64,000 nucleotides of DNA, from positions 62,001 through 126,000 of the forward strand of contig QZLF01000001.1 in assembly GCA_016771945.1 (NCBI GenBank). The letters are read 5' to 3'. Below the pieces are notes generated by a model. That model was not told where the DNA came from and did no database searches. It saw only the letters and a list, made by a program, of their open reading frames with translations. Positions 25,892 through 34,668 of this stretch are shown in pieces. Every line of letters begins with the position of its first letter. Within the stretch, counting starts at the first letter, position 1. Origin of the DNA: Candidatus Leucobacter sulfamidivorax. GTDB taxonomy: Bacteria > Actinomycetota > Actinomycetes > Actinomycetales > Microbacteriaceae. A program made the translations under genes and the position numbers.

Positions 25892-26806
25892 ATGGATCTC
25901 CGTCAACTGCGCTATTTCACCACCGTCTGCGAAGAGGAATCCTTCTCGCGCGCGGCCCAGCGCCTCCACATGACTCAGCCGCCGCTGTCGACCACGGTTG
26001 CGGCCCTCGAGCGCGAGCTCGGTATCCAGCTCCTGCATCGGGTGCAGCACGGGGTCGTCCCGACCGAGGCCGGGAAACTGCTGGCGCTCCGGGCCGGGCA
26101 GATCCTGCGCCAGACCGATGAACTCGGCGCTCACCTGCGCGGCCTCGGCACCGGCAGCGAAGGCCACCTCACAGTCGGCGCCGCCCCTGCCTTCTCATGG
26201 AAGTACATTCCCGAGATGATCCGCCGCTTCACCCGGCTCGCACCACGCGCCTCGCTCACCTTGCTCGACCCCACCCCCGAGATCATCGTGGAGGAGGTGC
26301 TCCGCGGCGGCGCCGACGTCGGAGCGGTCGTCTGCCCGGACATGCCCCTCTTCGCCTCGCAGTACGCGAGCAGCCTGCACATGCTGATCGTGGGTGAGCT
26401 GCCAGCCGTCGCTGCGCTGCCCCTGAGCTGGGAGGCCGGCGACGAGCCGATCGATGCATTCGAACTGCAGCACCTCACCTGGTTCCTCCCGCGGGACAAC
26501 CCACGATTTCCGGGGCTCCGTCGCATGGCCGAAGATCTCTGGCACGGCTGGGGCCGCGAGATGCCGCAGGTGCAGGAGGTCGCCACGCTGCAGACGGCAA
26601 TGCCCCTCATCGCCGGCGGTCTCGGAGTCACGATCATGCCCTCCTCGATCCGTGAAGTTCAGCACACCCAGATGACCACGCGGCCGTTTCTGCAGCAGAT
26701 ACCCCCCACGATGGCCGTGCTCATCTGGCCGAAAGAGACGGAGCCCTCGCCAGTCGCGCAGCGCTTCATCGATATCACCATCGAGTTCAGTCAGCTGCCG
26801 CGATGA
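25892..26806 (+). CDS. LysR-family transcriptional regulator
   Basis: This 304-residue LysR protein (MDLRQLRYFTTVCEEESFSRAAQRLHMTQPPLSTTVAALERELG) has the benM/CatM-like N-terminus, different from the two paralogues at 3305 and 13617. The effector domain begins near residue 90. It is divergent from the MBL hydrolase and converges on the ATPase gene, overlapping its 3' end by 20 bases. A shared operator half-site suggests it may control both the MBL gene and the importer/hydroxyquinol block to the right. Confidence 0.92.
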   Translation: MDLRQLRYFTTVCEEESFSRAAQRLHMTQPPLSTTVAALERELGIQLLHRVQHGVVPTEAGKLLALRAGQILRQTDELGAHLRGLGTGSEGHLTVGAAPAFSWKYIPEMIRRFTRLAPRASLTLLDPTPEIIVEEVLRGGADVGAVVCPDMPLFASQYASSLHMLIVGELPAVAALPLSWEAGDEPIDAFELQHLTWFLPRDNPRFPGLRRMAEDLWHGWGREMPQVQEVATLQTAMPLIAGGLGVTIMPSSIREVQHTQMTTRPFLQQIPPTMAVLIWPKETEPSPVAQRFIDITIEFSQLPR

Positions 26807-27623
26807 GCATCGCCGTGTTCGCGCTGTCGACGGACGCATGACTCTTCGCCTCCTGAATGAGCGTGAAGACGTGGTTGCGCAGCTCGGCGTAGCGGGGCAG
26901 CGCCTTGGTGTGGATCTGGTGCCGCGGGCGCGGCAGATCGACCCTCAGGTCCTCCGTCACCGAGGTCGGCGCGCCCGAGAGCACGATCACCCGGTCCGAG
27001 AGGTAGACCGCCTCGTCGATGTCGTGCGTCACGAAGAGCACGGTCATGTCGTACTGCTCGCGAACCCGGAGCACGAGATCCTCGAGCTCCACGCGGGTCT
27101 GCGCATCGACGGCGGCGAAGGGCTCGTCCATCAGCAGGATGTCCGGCTGATAGGCGAGGCCCCGGGCGATCGCCGCGCGCTGCTGCATGCCGCCCGAGAG
27201 CTGCCAGGGGTAGAGATCGCCCTTGCCTGCGAGACCGACGCTCTCCAGCGCCTCCTCGGCGAGTCGGCGGCGCTCGGCCTTCCCGAACTTCCGCTCCAGC
27301 GGCAGCTCGACGTTCCGCACGACGTTCATCCAGGGCAGCAGGCTGCGGCTGTAGTCCTGGAAGACGACCGCGAGCTTCTCGGGGGGCCCGACGACGGGAT
27401 CCCCCTCGAGCACGGTGCGCCCTGAGGTGGGACTCTGCAGCCCCGCGACGCAGCGCAGCAGCGTGGTCTTGCCCGAGCCCGAGGGCCCGACCACGCAGAC
27501 GAACTCGCCCTGCTGCACTTCGAAGTCGACCCCGGCGAGGATCCGGGCCGTCTTCGGTCCCTTGCCGTAGCTCATGTGCAGGTCCTGCACCTGGAGCACC
27601 GGCATCGGCTCTTCATTCGACAT
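26787..27623 (-). CDS. NitT/TauT-type ABC transporter ATP-binding protein (second importer)
   Basis: The 278-residue ATPase has Walker A GPSGSGKTT (about 45-53), Q-loop FQDYSRSLLPW, signature LSGGMQQR, Walker B ILLMDEPFAAVD and switch His in FVTHDID. It is complete, unlike its paralogue at the window's left edge. It is last in the leftward importer operon 30269-26787. Its 3' end overlaps the convergent LysR gene by 20 bases. Confidence 0.95.
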   Translation of the reverse strand: MSNEEPMPVLQVQDLHMSYGKGPKTARILAGVDFEVQQGEFVCVVGPSGSGKTTLLRCVAGLQSPTSGRTVLEGDPVVGPPEKLAVVFQDYSRSLLPWMNVVRNVELPLERKFGKAERRRLAEEALESVGLAGKGDLYPWQLSGGMQQRAAIARGLAYQPDILLMDEPFAAVDAQTRVELEDLVLRVREQYDMTVLFVTHDIDEAVYLSDRVIVLSGAPTSVTEDLRVDLPRPRHQIHTKALPRYAELRNHVFTLIQEAKSHASVDSANTAMLIAAAD

Positions 27624-27644
27624 AGCTGTTCACTCCTTGAAGAA

Positions 27645-28418
27645 TCATTCCGCGTTCTGGCTCGCCAGCATGCCCGCATGCCACCTGAGCACGCGCTTCT
27701 CGATCAGCATGAAGATCAGGGCGGCGAGGTAGCCCAGCACACCGAGCACGATGGTGCCCGCCCAGGTCTCGGTGATCTGGAAGGTCTGCTGCGATTTGAT
27801 GACGTAGTAGCCGATGCCCGAGGTCGCCCCCACCATCTCGCTGACCACGATCAGGATGATCGAGATCTGCAGCGAGGTGCGCATGCCCGCGGCGATCTGC
27901 GGGGCCGCCGCCGGCAGCAGTACGTGACGCACGCGCTGCCAGAAGCCCAGCCGGTACGAGCGCGCCATGTCCCTCACCTGGGAGTGCACGCCGGCGATGC
28001 CGTCGGTGGTGTTCAGCAGCGTCGCCCAGATCGCGCCGAAGACGATGATGAAGATGTTCATCATCACGCCGATGCCGAAGACCAGGATGCCGATGGGGAT
28101 GATCACCGGCGGCGGCAGAGAGCGGAAGAACTGCACGAAAGGGTCGGTGATGGCCCGGATCCGCTGGCTCATGCCGAGGATCAGGCCGATGACCACCCCG
28201 AGCACGACCGCGATGAGATAGCCCGAGGCGAACTTGCCGATGCTCGGCAGCAGGTGCTCGACGAAGTAGGGGCCGAGCCAATCCGCCCGCAGCGTCTCGA
28301 CGATCTGCGAGAGCGGCGGGAAGTAGAGGGAGGTGCTGTTCGCGGAGCCGAACCACCAGGCCGCGATGAGCATGACCGGCAGCCACAGGCGCAGCAGCGT
28401 GAGCCTCAGGAGTTTCAT
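27645..28418 (-). CDS. NitT/TauT-type ABC transporter permease (second importer)
   Basis: The 257-residue permease starts with MKLLRLTLLRLWLPVMLIAA as its first helix, then STSLYFPPLSQIVETL, and carries the EAA-like loop ARSYRLGFWQRVRHVLLPAA. The ATG at 28418 overlaps the stop of the upstream permease by four bases. It corresponds in position and sequence to the permease at 552-1337. Confidence 0.93.
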   Translation of the reverse strand: MKLLRLTLLRLWLPVMLIAAWWFGSANSTSLYFPPLSQIVETLRADWLGPYFVEHLLPSIGKFASGYLIAVVLGVVIGLILGMSQRIRAITDPFVQFFRSLPPPVIIPIGILVFGIGVMMNIFIIVFGAIWATLLNTTDGIAGVHSQVRDMARSYRLGFWQRVRHVLLPAAAPQIAAGMRTSLQISIILIVVSEMVGATSGIGYYVIKSQQTFQITETWAGTIVLGVLGYLAALIFMLIEKRVLRWHAGMLASQNAE

Positions 28419-29271
28419 TCCTTCTCCTCCCTCTGGGAGGCGTGCCAGAAGAGCATCCGGCGCTCGCCCAGGCGGAACAGGGCGTTGAGGCCGAGTCCCA
28501 GCAGTCCGGTGGTGATGATGAGGGCGTACATCGTGGGGAGCAGCCCCGAGACCTGCGCGAGAGTGATGGACTTCCCGATGCCTGCGGCTCCCGTGATCAT
28601 CTCGGTGACGACCGAGATGATCAGCGCGATCGAGGCGGAGACCCTCAGACCCGTCGCGGTGAAGGGCAGCAGACTCGGCACGATGACGGATCTGATGGTG
28701 CGCAGGCCGCCGAGGCGGTAGCTGCGGGCCATCGACAGCGCCACGCCGTCGGCCTCGCGCACTCCGTAGGTCATCTGCGTGAGCAGCGGCCACAGCGAGC
28801 CGAACACCACGAGGAAGAGTTTCATCGTGGGCGAGATCCCCCACAGCAGAAGGGTGAGCGGGATCAGCGCGACCGGCGGGATCGGTTTGAGGAACTCGAT
28901 CACTGCCCAGAGGGACTCGCGGATGAAGCGGACGCGCCCCATTGCGATCGACAGGGGGGTCGAGATCACCAGCACGATGACGAGACCGATGAACACCGAG
29001 AGCAGGGTCTGCCCGATGGCAGCCCAGAAGTCGCCGCTGGCGAGCTGCGCGCCGAAGGCCGCAGCGACCTCGAGCGGGCCCGGGACCACATTCGCGGGCA
29101 GGATCCCGGCCGCGGCCGCCGCGCCCCAGAGCAGGAGCGCGACGGCGACCGCGACGGCTCCGTACAGGATTCGCCCGCGGCGCGTGAGCGGCGCCCGGCG
29201 GCGCGTGAGCGGCGCCCGCGGCGCGTGAGCGGCGCCCGGCGCCGCCCACCGCTGACCGCGACGACGCTCAT
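28415..29271 (-). pseudogene. NitT/TauT permease frameshifted by a tandem repeat
   Basis: The body from 29089 down encodes a normal permease (EAA-like loop ARSYRLGGLRTIRSVIVPSL, about five helices). The expected start is the ATG at 29271, which overlaps the binding-protein stop (ATGA) and reads MSVVAVSGGRRRAPLTRRG. It then runs out of frame through three copies of a 20/21-bp repeat (29177-29237). The first membrane helix (RILYGAVAVAVALLLW) lies in the downstream frame with no start of its own. With one repeat unit the two parts join in frame. Starting at the GTG at 29089 would lose helix 1. It may be broken or repeat-length switchable. Confidence 0.75.
29177..29237. repeat. Three-copy GC-rich tandem repeat (20, 21, 20 bp) inside a permease gene
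   Basis: The core CGCGTGAGCGGCGCCC occurs at 29181-29196, 29202-29217 and 29222-29237, separated by GGCGG and GCGG. Two extra units add 41 bp, which is not a multiple of three, so copy number sets the reading frame of the permease. Confidence 0.9.
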
Positions 29272-30269
29272 CCGACCAGCAGGTCCTCTGCCTTGACCGC
29301 GCCGGCGTCGATGAAGCCCTGGTTCTCCATGGCGGCGATGACGGCCCGGACCGAGTCGCCGGAGACCTGTGCTCCGTCGTAAGCGGGCAGATTGTTCTTC
29401 TCGGCGACCTCGGCCGGCAGATTGCCGTATTTCACGAGCACGGCGCGTACCAGGGAGGGATCAGCGGTGGCCGCCTCGGCCGCGCGCTGGATCGCCCGCT
29501 CGTAGGCGGCGACGGTATTGGGAGCCTTGGCGACGAACTCCTGCGATGAGAAGTAGGCGGCGTGGCTCACCCCGCCATCGAAGGCCTCGACCATGGGATT
29601 CGAGATCGAGACGAGGCCGGCGGCGAGTCCGGTGGCACGGAAGGGCTCGATCACCCCGGCCGCGTCGACGTCGCCGCGCTCCACCGCGGCGGCCATGTCC
29701 GGGAAGGGCATCGCCACATAAGTGACGGTGGAGGGATCGCCCCCGTCGTTCTCGATGGCCTGGCTGACGATCAGCTCGATGGCGGCCTGCAGGGCGTTCA
29801 CGGCGACGATCTTGCCATCGAGGTCCTTGGGGGAGGCGATATCGGAGCCGGGCTTCACGAGAATGGCCATCGGATCCGCGTCGGCGTCCTGCGGCACATT
29901 CGCCGCATTCGCCACAATGACGAGGGGCAGCCCCTGTGCCACGGCGGAGACGACGGGCGGCATCGCGCCCTGGCCGATCTGGATCTGGCCGTTGAGCACG
30001 CCGGGCACGATGGCCGCGGCGTTCTGCATGGCCTCCACCTTCACCTCGAGGCCTTCATCGGAGAAAAAGCCCTCGTCGAGGGCGATGTAGGCGAGTGCGG
30101 CGTCGGCGACGGGCACGACGCCCATGTTCAGGGTGGTGACCTCGAGGGCGTCGGACGCGCTGTCGCCGCCGGAGGCACCGCTGTCGGTGCCTCCCGACCC
30201 GCCGGCGCAGCCCGTCATCAGCAAGGCCGCCGCAGCGATTGCGGCTGTGGCAAGAATGCGTTTCCTCAT
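29268..30269 (-). CDS. NMT1/ThiY-like substrate-binding lipoprotein (second importer)
   Basis: The 333-residue lipoprotein has a signal ending at MTGCAGG (lipid Cys near 21). The family segment is LNMGVVPVADAALAYIALDE, then QIQIGQGAMPPVVSA. It is the first gene of the importer operon, with GGGG six bases before its ATG, and is paralogous to 2140-3126. The AT-rich region upstream (30270-30450) carries an inverted repeat that may be the operator. Confidence 0.92.
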   Translation of the reverse strand: MRKRILATAAIAAAALLMTGCAGGSGGTDSGASGGDSASDALEVTTLNMGVVPVADAALAYIALDEGFFSDEGLEVKVEAMQNAAAIVPGVLNGQIQIGQGAMPPVVSAVAQGLPLVIVANAANVPQDADADPMAILVKPGSDIASPKDLDGKIVAVNALQAAIELIVSQAIENDGGDPSTVTYVAMPFPDMAAAVERGDVDAAGVIEPFRATGLAAGLVSISNPMVEAFDGGVSHAAYFSSQEFVAKAPNTVAAYERAIQRAAEAATADPSLVRAVLVKYGNLPAEVAEKNNLPAYDGAQVSGDSVRAVIAAMENQGFIDAGAVKAEDLLVG

Positions 30270-30402
30270 TGAAATCCCCTATTCTGCGTCACTACGTTGT
30301 GGCCGAGCGCTTCACTCAGCGAGGTCGCGGTGCCGGGCGATAAACGGTGATCGCACGGTTCCTCGAGCCTTCATTCATCGTCGCCCGTGGCAGAGGCTTT
30401 TG

Positions 30403-30434
30403 GCAAATACATAATCAACCACTCAGATATTTGC
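30403..30434. promoter_or_regulatory. Inverted repeat GCAAATA-N18-TATTTGC upstream of the second importer
   Basis: The perfect 7-bp arms lie at 30403-30409 and 30428-30434 in an A/T-rich patch between the importer operon and the dioxygenase 3' end. The same 7-mer occurs in the LysR palindrome at 25823-25839. The flanking 30270-30508 otherwise holds a small hairpin near 30457-30483 that could end the dioxygenase transcript. Confidence 0.5.
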
Positions 30435-30508
30435 AGAACATATACACGCGGGAATGTCCGGTCGATCGGTCGGTCGGACCGGATCGGCTCGACTCAGACC
30501 GTTCCCGA

Positions 30509-31438
30509 TCAGACCCCCGACACCCGCATCCCCTCGCCCTCGCCCGGGGCGAGCACGATATCGAAACGGGTCTGCGCCCACGGCCGACCGCCCAGATCGC
30601 GGCCGTCCGGCGTCGGCGCATCCGCAGGGTGGTGCGCGAAGTCTTTGATCAGCGACTCCTTCACCCCGAATACGCTGTCGCCGATGACGAGCTGCTCGTC
30701 CCCGCGCACGAAGATATGCGTGACGAGGGTGCGGTACCCGGGGGCGGTGACCATGAAGTGCAGATGCGAGGCGCGCACCGGCGAGCGGCCCACCGCCGCG
30801 AGCATCGCCCCGACCGGACCGTCGTAGGGGATCGGGTAGGGAGTGGGGAACAGCCCCCAGAAGCGGTACTCGCCCTGCTCATCGGCGAAGAGGTGCGCCC
30901 GGGCCGCCATGCGATCATCGCCGTATTGCACGTCGTAGAAGCCGTCCTCATCGGCCTCCCACACCTCGATTCGGGCGCCGGGGATCGGCTCTCCGTCGAC
31001 CCCCCGCACGGTGCCCTCGACGTAGCAGGGCTCGCCGGCCGCGCCGAAAGCCATGTCCTCGCCGTTCCGGATCTCGGGCGCGTCCTCCACGAAGAAGGGC
31101 CCGAACACCGTCGCCTCGGTCGCGTTCGCGTACTCCGGATTGTTGATCGCGACCACCTGCATCGAGGCACCGAGTACATCGGAGAGCAGTACGAACTCCT
31201 GCCGGGTCTCGGTCGTGATGTGCCCGGCATCGGTGAGGAACTTGATGGCCTGGTTCCACTCGTCCTCGGTGAGGCGCACCTCGCGGATGAAGGCGTGAAG
31301 GTGCCGGGTGAGCGCCTGCATCAGGAACTTCAGCCGCTCGCTCTCGGCGCCCGCGAAGGAGGCGACGACCTCTTCGATGAGGGCCTGCTCGCGCACGGTC
31401 TGCTCGGAGCTGATCGGCGCTCCATCCTGCTCAGTCAT
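30509..31438 (-). CDS. Hydroxyquinol 1,2-dioxygenase (intradiol)
   Basis: The 309-residue Fe(III) intradiol enzyme has an N-terminal helical dimerisation domain (about 1-100) and a beta-sandwich catalytic domain. Likely iron ligands are the Tyr of [10 protein letters not shown], Tyr of [10 protein letters not shown], and both His of SHLHFMV. It cleaves hydroxyquinol to maleylacetate, which fits the maleylacetate reductase six bases upstream. Chlorocatechol dioxygenases are the alternative; length and neighbour favour hydroxyquinol. It is the last gene of the leftward 33814-30509 operon. Confidence 0.9.
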   Translation of the reverse strand: MTEQDGAPISSEQTVREQALIEEVVASFAGAESERLKFLMQALTRHLHAFIREVRLTEDEWNQAIKFLTDAGHITTETRQEFVLLSDVLGASMQVVAINNPEYANATEATVFGPFFVEDAPEIRNGEDMAFGAAGEPCYVEGTVRGVDGEPIPGARIEVWEADEDGFYDVQYGDDRMAARAHLFADEQGEYRFWGLFPTPYPIPYDGPVGAMLAAVGRSPVRASHLHFMVTAPGYRTLVTHIFVRGDEQLVIGDSVFGVKESLIKDFAHHPADAPTPDGRDLGGRPWAQTRFDIVLAPGEGEGMRVSGV

Positions 31439-31444
31439 GCAGTG

Positions 31445-32509
31445 CTACTCCTTGATCTCGTCGCCGGACCAGGCCCGACGGATAATGGCCTCCACCTCGG
31501 AGACGGTGAAGGAACGCGGATTCGAATCCGGGATCGCCGCGGTGGCGAGCCGTGCAGCCTCGGGAAGGTCTTCCTCGCGCAGGCCGAGCTCGGCGAGGGA
31601 CGCGGTCACCCCGAGCTCGCCCCGAAGGCGGTACAGGCCGGCTGCGGCGGATCGGCCCCCCAGCGCCTGGGTCACCCGCTCCGCCGCCTCTGGGGCGGCC
31701 GGTGCGTTGAACTGCACGGCGTACGGCAACACGATGGCATGCATCTCGGAGTGGGAGAGGCCGTAGGCGCCGCCCAGCACGTGGCAGATCTTGTGGTGGA
31801 TCCCGCTTCCCGCCGAGCCGAAGGCCACCGCCGCGAGATAGGCGCCGTACAGCACTCGCTCCCGGGCATCGAGGTCGTCAGGATCCGCGGCGAGCCCGCG
31901 CAGACCCGGGATCAGCGCGCGCAGCCCTTCCGCACCCATCGCCGCGTTGATGGGATCCGCCTTGGGCGCCCAGAAGCCGTCGACCGCGTGTGCGACCGCG
32001 TTCAGCCCCGAGGACATCGCGAGCCCCGCGGGCAGCGTTCGCGACAGCGCCGCATCGTAGACGACCGCGCGCGGCAGCGCCCGCTCGTCGACCCCGGTGA
32101 CTTTGCGTCCGGCCTCGGTGAGCCCCCACATCGCCGTCGCTTCCGAGCCGGCGAAGGTCGTCGGCACCGCCACCAGCGGGATCCCCGTATCGCGGGCCAC
32201 GATCTTCGCGAGCCCGGTCGCCGAGCCGCCCCCGATCGCGATCACCGCATCGGCCGCGGTCGTTTCCGCGAGTTCGACCGCCGCCCGGGCGCTCTCGACC
32301 GGCACATGCTGGATCGCCTCGCCGATCCGGGCGGCCACGGGCACGCGCGCGGCGATCTCCTCGGCCGCGCGCGCCGCGGATCCGCTCGAGATCAGCAGCA
32401 CCCGCTGCGCGCCGAGCCCCTCGATCGCGGCCTGCGCGTGCTCCGCGGCGCGGCCGGTGCCGAACAGCACCCGCTGCGCAGATGTCGTGTGGTCGAAGGC
32501 GATGCTCAT
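31445..32509 (-). CDS. Maleylacetate reductase
   Basis: This 354-residue iron-containing alcohol dehydrogenase-fold enzyme reduces maleylacetate to 3-oxoadipate with NAD(P)H. The nucleotide loop is GGGSATGLAKIVA (about 92-104), followed by PTTFAGSEAT. The GLNAVAHAVDGFWAP segment carries the metal-region His. It sits directly upstream of the hydroxyquinol dioxygenase, the usual pair for resorcinol, hydroquinone or 4-aminophenol-derived hydroxyquinol. Confidence 0.93.
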   Translation of the reverse strand: MSIAFDHTTSAQRVLFGTGRAAEHAQAAIEGLGAQRVLLISSGSAARAAEEIAARVPVAARIGEAIQHVPVESARAAVELAETTAADAVIAIGGGSATGLAKIVARDTGIPLVAVPTTFAGSEATAMWGLTEAGRKVTGVDERALPRAVVYDAALSRTLPAGLAMSSGLNAVAHAVDGFWAPKADPINAAMGAEGLRALIPGLRGLAADPDDLDARERVLYGAYLAAVAFGSAGSGIHHKICHVLGGAYGLSHSEMHAIVLPYAVQFNAPAAPEAAERVTQALGGRSAAAGLYRLRGELGVTASLAELGLREEDLPEAARLATAAIPDSNPRSFTVSEVEAIIRRAWSGDEIKE

Positions 32510-32546
32510 GGCGCTGCTCCCTGCTTTGCGTCTGAACCGAACCCTA

Positions 32547-33134
32547 CTACTCCGGATCCACGCCTTCGGGCGCGATAGGCATATCGAGTTCGAAACCCAT
32601 CACCCGGTGGAAGCGGCTGAGGGCGTTCCACACGCTGATGCTCATGGTGAGCTCCAGCAGTTCGACATCGTCGAACTCGGCCCGCGCCCGGTCTCGCACC
32701 TCGGGGTGCACGCCGTAGGGCAGTTCGCCGTAGCTCTCCTGCGGCGGCAGCAGCGTGAGCTCCCGGGTGAGTTCGAGGGCGGCGCGCAGGCGTGGCGAGA
32801 GCTCGCCCCACTCGCCCGAGGCGACCTGGCACATCAGATCCTCGTCGACGCCGTTCTTGCCGGCCGAGGCGGCGCGGTGGCTCGCCGAGTAGCGGCAGTT
32901 GTTGAGCGTGGCGACGAGCAGGGCGCTGAGGTCCTTGACCTCGGCCTCGAGACGGCCCGGTCCCGCGACCCCGCGGAGGAAGGGGAGATAGACCTCGAAC
33001 AGCTCGGGCTTGTTCATGATGGCGGCCCAGGTGTTCAGCACCCGGCCGTACTGCGCGCGGCCGGACTCCGCGACCTCGCGCGGGCCGCCGCTGAGCTCCT
33101 CGATATCGGCGAGAGGGATGAGTGCCACGGTCAC
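32547..33134 (-). CDS. AhpD/carboxymuconolactone decarboxylase-family protein
   Basis: The 195-residue, mostly helical protein has a single CxxxxxH motif (NNCRYSASHRAA, about 78-89) typical of the CMD/AhpD fold. The second Cys of AhpD (CxxC) is absent, so it is more CMD-like. It overlaps the upstream enoyl-CoA hydratase gene by four bases. Its role in the hydroxyquinol operon is unknown; a decarboxylase, isomerase or peroxidatic role is possible. Confidence 0.85.
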   Translation of the reverse strand: MTVALIPLADIEELSGGPREVAESGRAQYGRVLNTWAAIMNKPELFEVYLPFLRGVAGPGRLEAEVKDLSALLVATLNNCRYSASHRAASAGKNGVDEDLMCQVASGEWGELSPRLRAALELTRELTLLPPQESYGELPYGVHPEVRDRARAEFDDVELLELTMSISVWNALSRFHRVMGFELDMPIAPEGVDPE

Positions 33135-33814
33135 GCCTCCCTGAACTGGGCCGCGAACTTCTCGAGCGAGAGGTCGAGCGCCGCGTCGTAGGGCAGCTCG
33201 TCGATCTCGTAGAAGAAGGGGCGACCGCCGTAGACGCCGGCGCCGCGGGCGGCGCGCGTCAGCCAGGCCTCGGCCACGCCGCGCAGCTCGCTCGCCGGGG
33301 CGACCGCGTTGACCAGCCCCAGCTCGAAGGCGCGCTGCGCGGTGAAGGGATCGCCGCTGCCGATGTTCTCCATCGCGTTACGCGGGCCGAGTCGTTTGAT
33401 CATCGGCACCTGGGCGACCATCGGCCACACGTTCACGCCCACCTCGTAGCTGCCCACCAGGGCGTCGGGCAGGATCACCGCGAAGTCACAGGCGGCGACG
33501 ATGGAGCCGCCGGAGGCGACGGCGTCGCCGTTCACCACTGCGGCGACGGGCTTCACGAGCTTCGGGATCAGCTTCAGCAGCTCGGCGAGGGAGCGAGCGT
33601 ACTCCACCGGATCGCCGCCGGCGCGGATGCCCCCGAGATCGAGCCCGCCGCAGAAGACCTCGCCGGCGCCGGTGAGGATGATCCCGGTCACCGCGGGATC
33701 CTCGTTCGCACGGGTGAGGCCCTCGGCCACCGCGGCCATCACCTCGGGGTTCAGCAGATTGCGCTCGGGCCCGTCGATGACGACCTCTGCGATGTTCACC
33801 GCGTTCTCACTCAC
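33131..33814 (-). CDS. Enoyl-CoA hydratase/isomerase-family protein
   Basis: This 227-residue crotonase-fold protein carries the oxyanion segments GAGEVFCGGLDLGGI and ASGGSIVAACDFAV. The usual second catalytic Glu region reads RNAMENIGSGDPFTA. It is short compared with typical crotonases (about 260), ending soon after the C-terminal helix. First gene of the hydroxyquinol operon, it starts at 33814. The reaction is not clear, since the known hydroxyquinol route needs no crotonase before 3-oxoadipyl-CoA. It may process a side chain. Confidence 0.85.
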   Translation of the reverse strand: MSENAVNIAEVVIDGPERNLLNPEVMAAVAEGLTRANEDPAVTGIILTGAGEVFCGGLDLGGIRAGGDPVEYARSLAELLKLIPKLVKPVAAVVNGDAVASGGSIVAACDFAVILPDALVGSYEVGVNVWPMVAQVPMIKRLGPRNAMENIGSGDPFTAQRAFELGLVNAVAPASELRGVAEAWLTRAARGAGVYGGRPFFYEIDELPYDAALDLSLEKFAAQFREA

Positions 33815-33977
33815 GCTGATTCCTCACTTCCCTGTGTTGGTGCTTCCCGGCGTCGATGCTCCCGGTGCCGCTCTGCTCGGCCCGGTGTCGATCCACGGCG
33901 AAGCAGCGCGACTGTTCAGTCACGTTCAACACTATACGCCGACGCGCTGCATTCGTGTGCAGAAGACCTCGGCCGGC

Positions 33978-34646
33978 TCAGGCCGCCCCGTCCAGCACGT
34001 GGAACACCTCGGGGTGCCGGCTGAGCTCCAGCCGCGTGGTGCGGATGTGGCCGAGCAGGACGCGCTCGGCGTCCTCCACGTCGCCGCGGAGGATCGCGAG
34101 AGCGAGCAGCTCGTGCTCGAGATGGATGCCGCGCGTCGTGCGCTCGGTGCCCAGCAGCGCGAAGGCCCGGCGATAGTGCTGCGTGGTGTTCCACAGCCGT
34201 TCGACGAGCTCGCCCAGCATAGTCGTCTCGGCCCCCGAGTAGCACAGCATGTGGAACTCGCGGTCCAGTGCGAGAAACTCCTCGACGTGGCCGACCTCCC
34301 GCATCGCCTCCACCAGCGGCAGCAGGCGATCCAGCGCCTCGCGATCCAGATGCGGCACGCTCATGCGCAGCAGCAGCGGTTCGACCCGCTCGCGCACCTG
34401 ATAGACCTCCTGGCACTCGTCGAGGCTGAGCTTGGCCACCCACGCACCCGTATTCGGCACGAGGATCACGAGCCCCTCGGCCTCGAGCGTACGCAGCGCA
34501 TCGCGCACCGGCAAGCGGCTCGCGCCGTAGCGCTCGGCGAGCACCTCCTGGCGGATCCGCTCCCCCGGGCTGAAGGCGCCGCCGAGGATCTCCGAGCGCA
34601 GCGCATCGGAGATGCGCTCGGCGGAGCTGACGGTTCTCTCGGCCAT
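33978..34646 (-). CDS. GntR-family regulator with FCD effector domain
   Basis: The 222-residue regulator has a winged helix at the N-terminus (GERIRQEVLAERYGASRLPVRDALRTLEAEGLVI) and an all-helical FCD domain. The domain carries the metal/ligand residues DREFHMLCYSGA and HLEHELLALAI. FCD regulators usually repress catabolic operons and respond to small acids. It lies just upstream of the hydroxyquinol operon (163-base gap, with a TATAGT-type -10 near 33930) and follows the VOC gene by 22 bases. Confidence 0.92.
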   Translation of the reverse strand: MAERTVSSAERISDALRSEILGGAFSPGERIRQEVLAERYGASRLPVRDALRTLEAEGLVILVPNTGAWVAKLSLDECQEVYQVRERVEPLLLRMSVPHLDREALDRLLPLVEAMREVGHVEEFLALDREFHMLCYSGAETTMLGELVERLWNTTQHYRRAFALLGTERTTRGIHLEHELLALAILRGDVEDAERVLLGHIRTTRLELSRHPEVFHVLDGAA

Positions 34647-34668
34647 ACGGGCGCCCTCCCTGCTGTTC

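Noticed and set aside
29177-29237. Tandem repeat considered as a CRISPR-like array
   Set aside because: The units are contiguous with 4-5-base separators and lie within a coding frame; no spacers and no cas genes.
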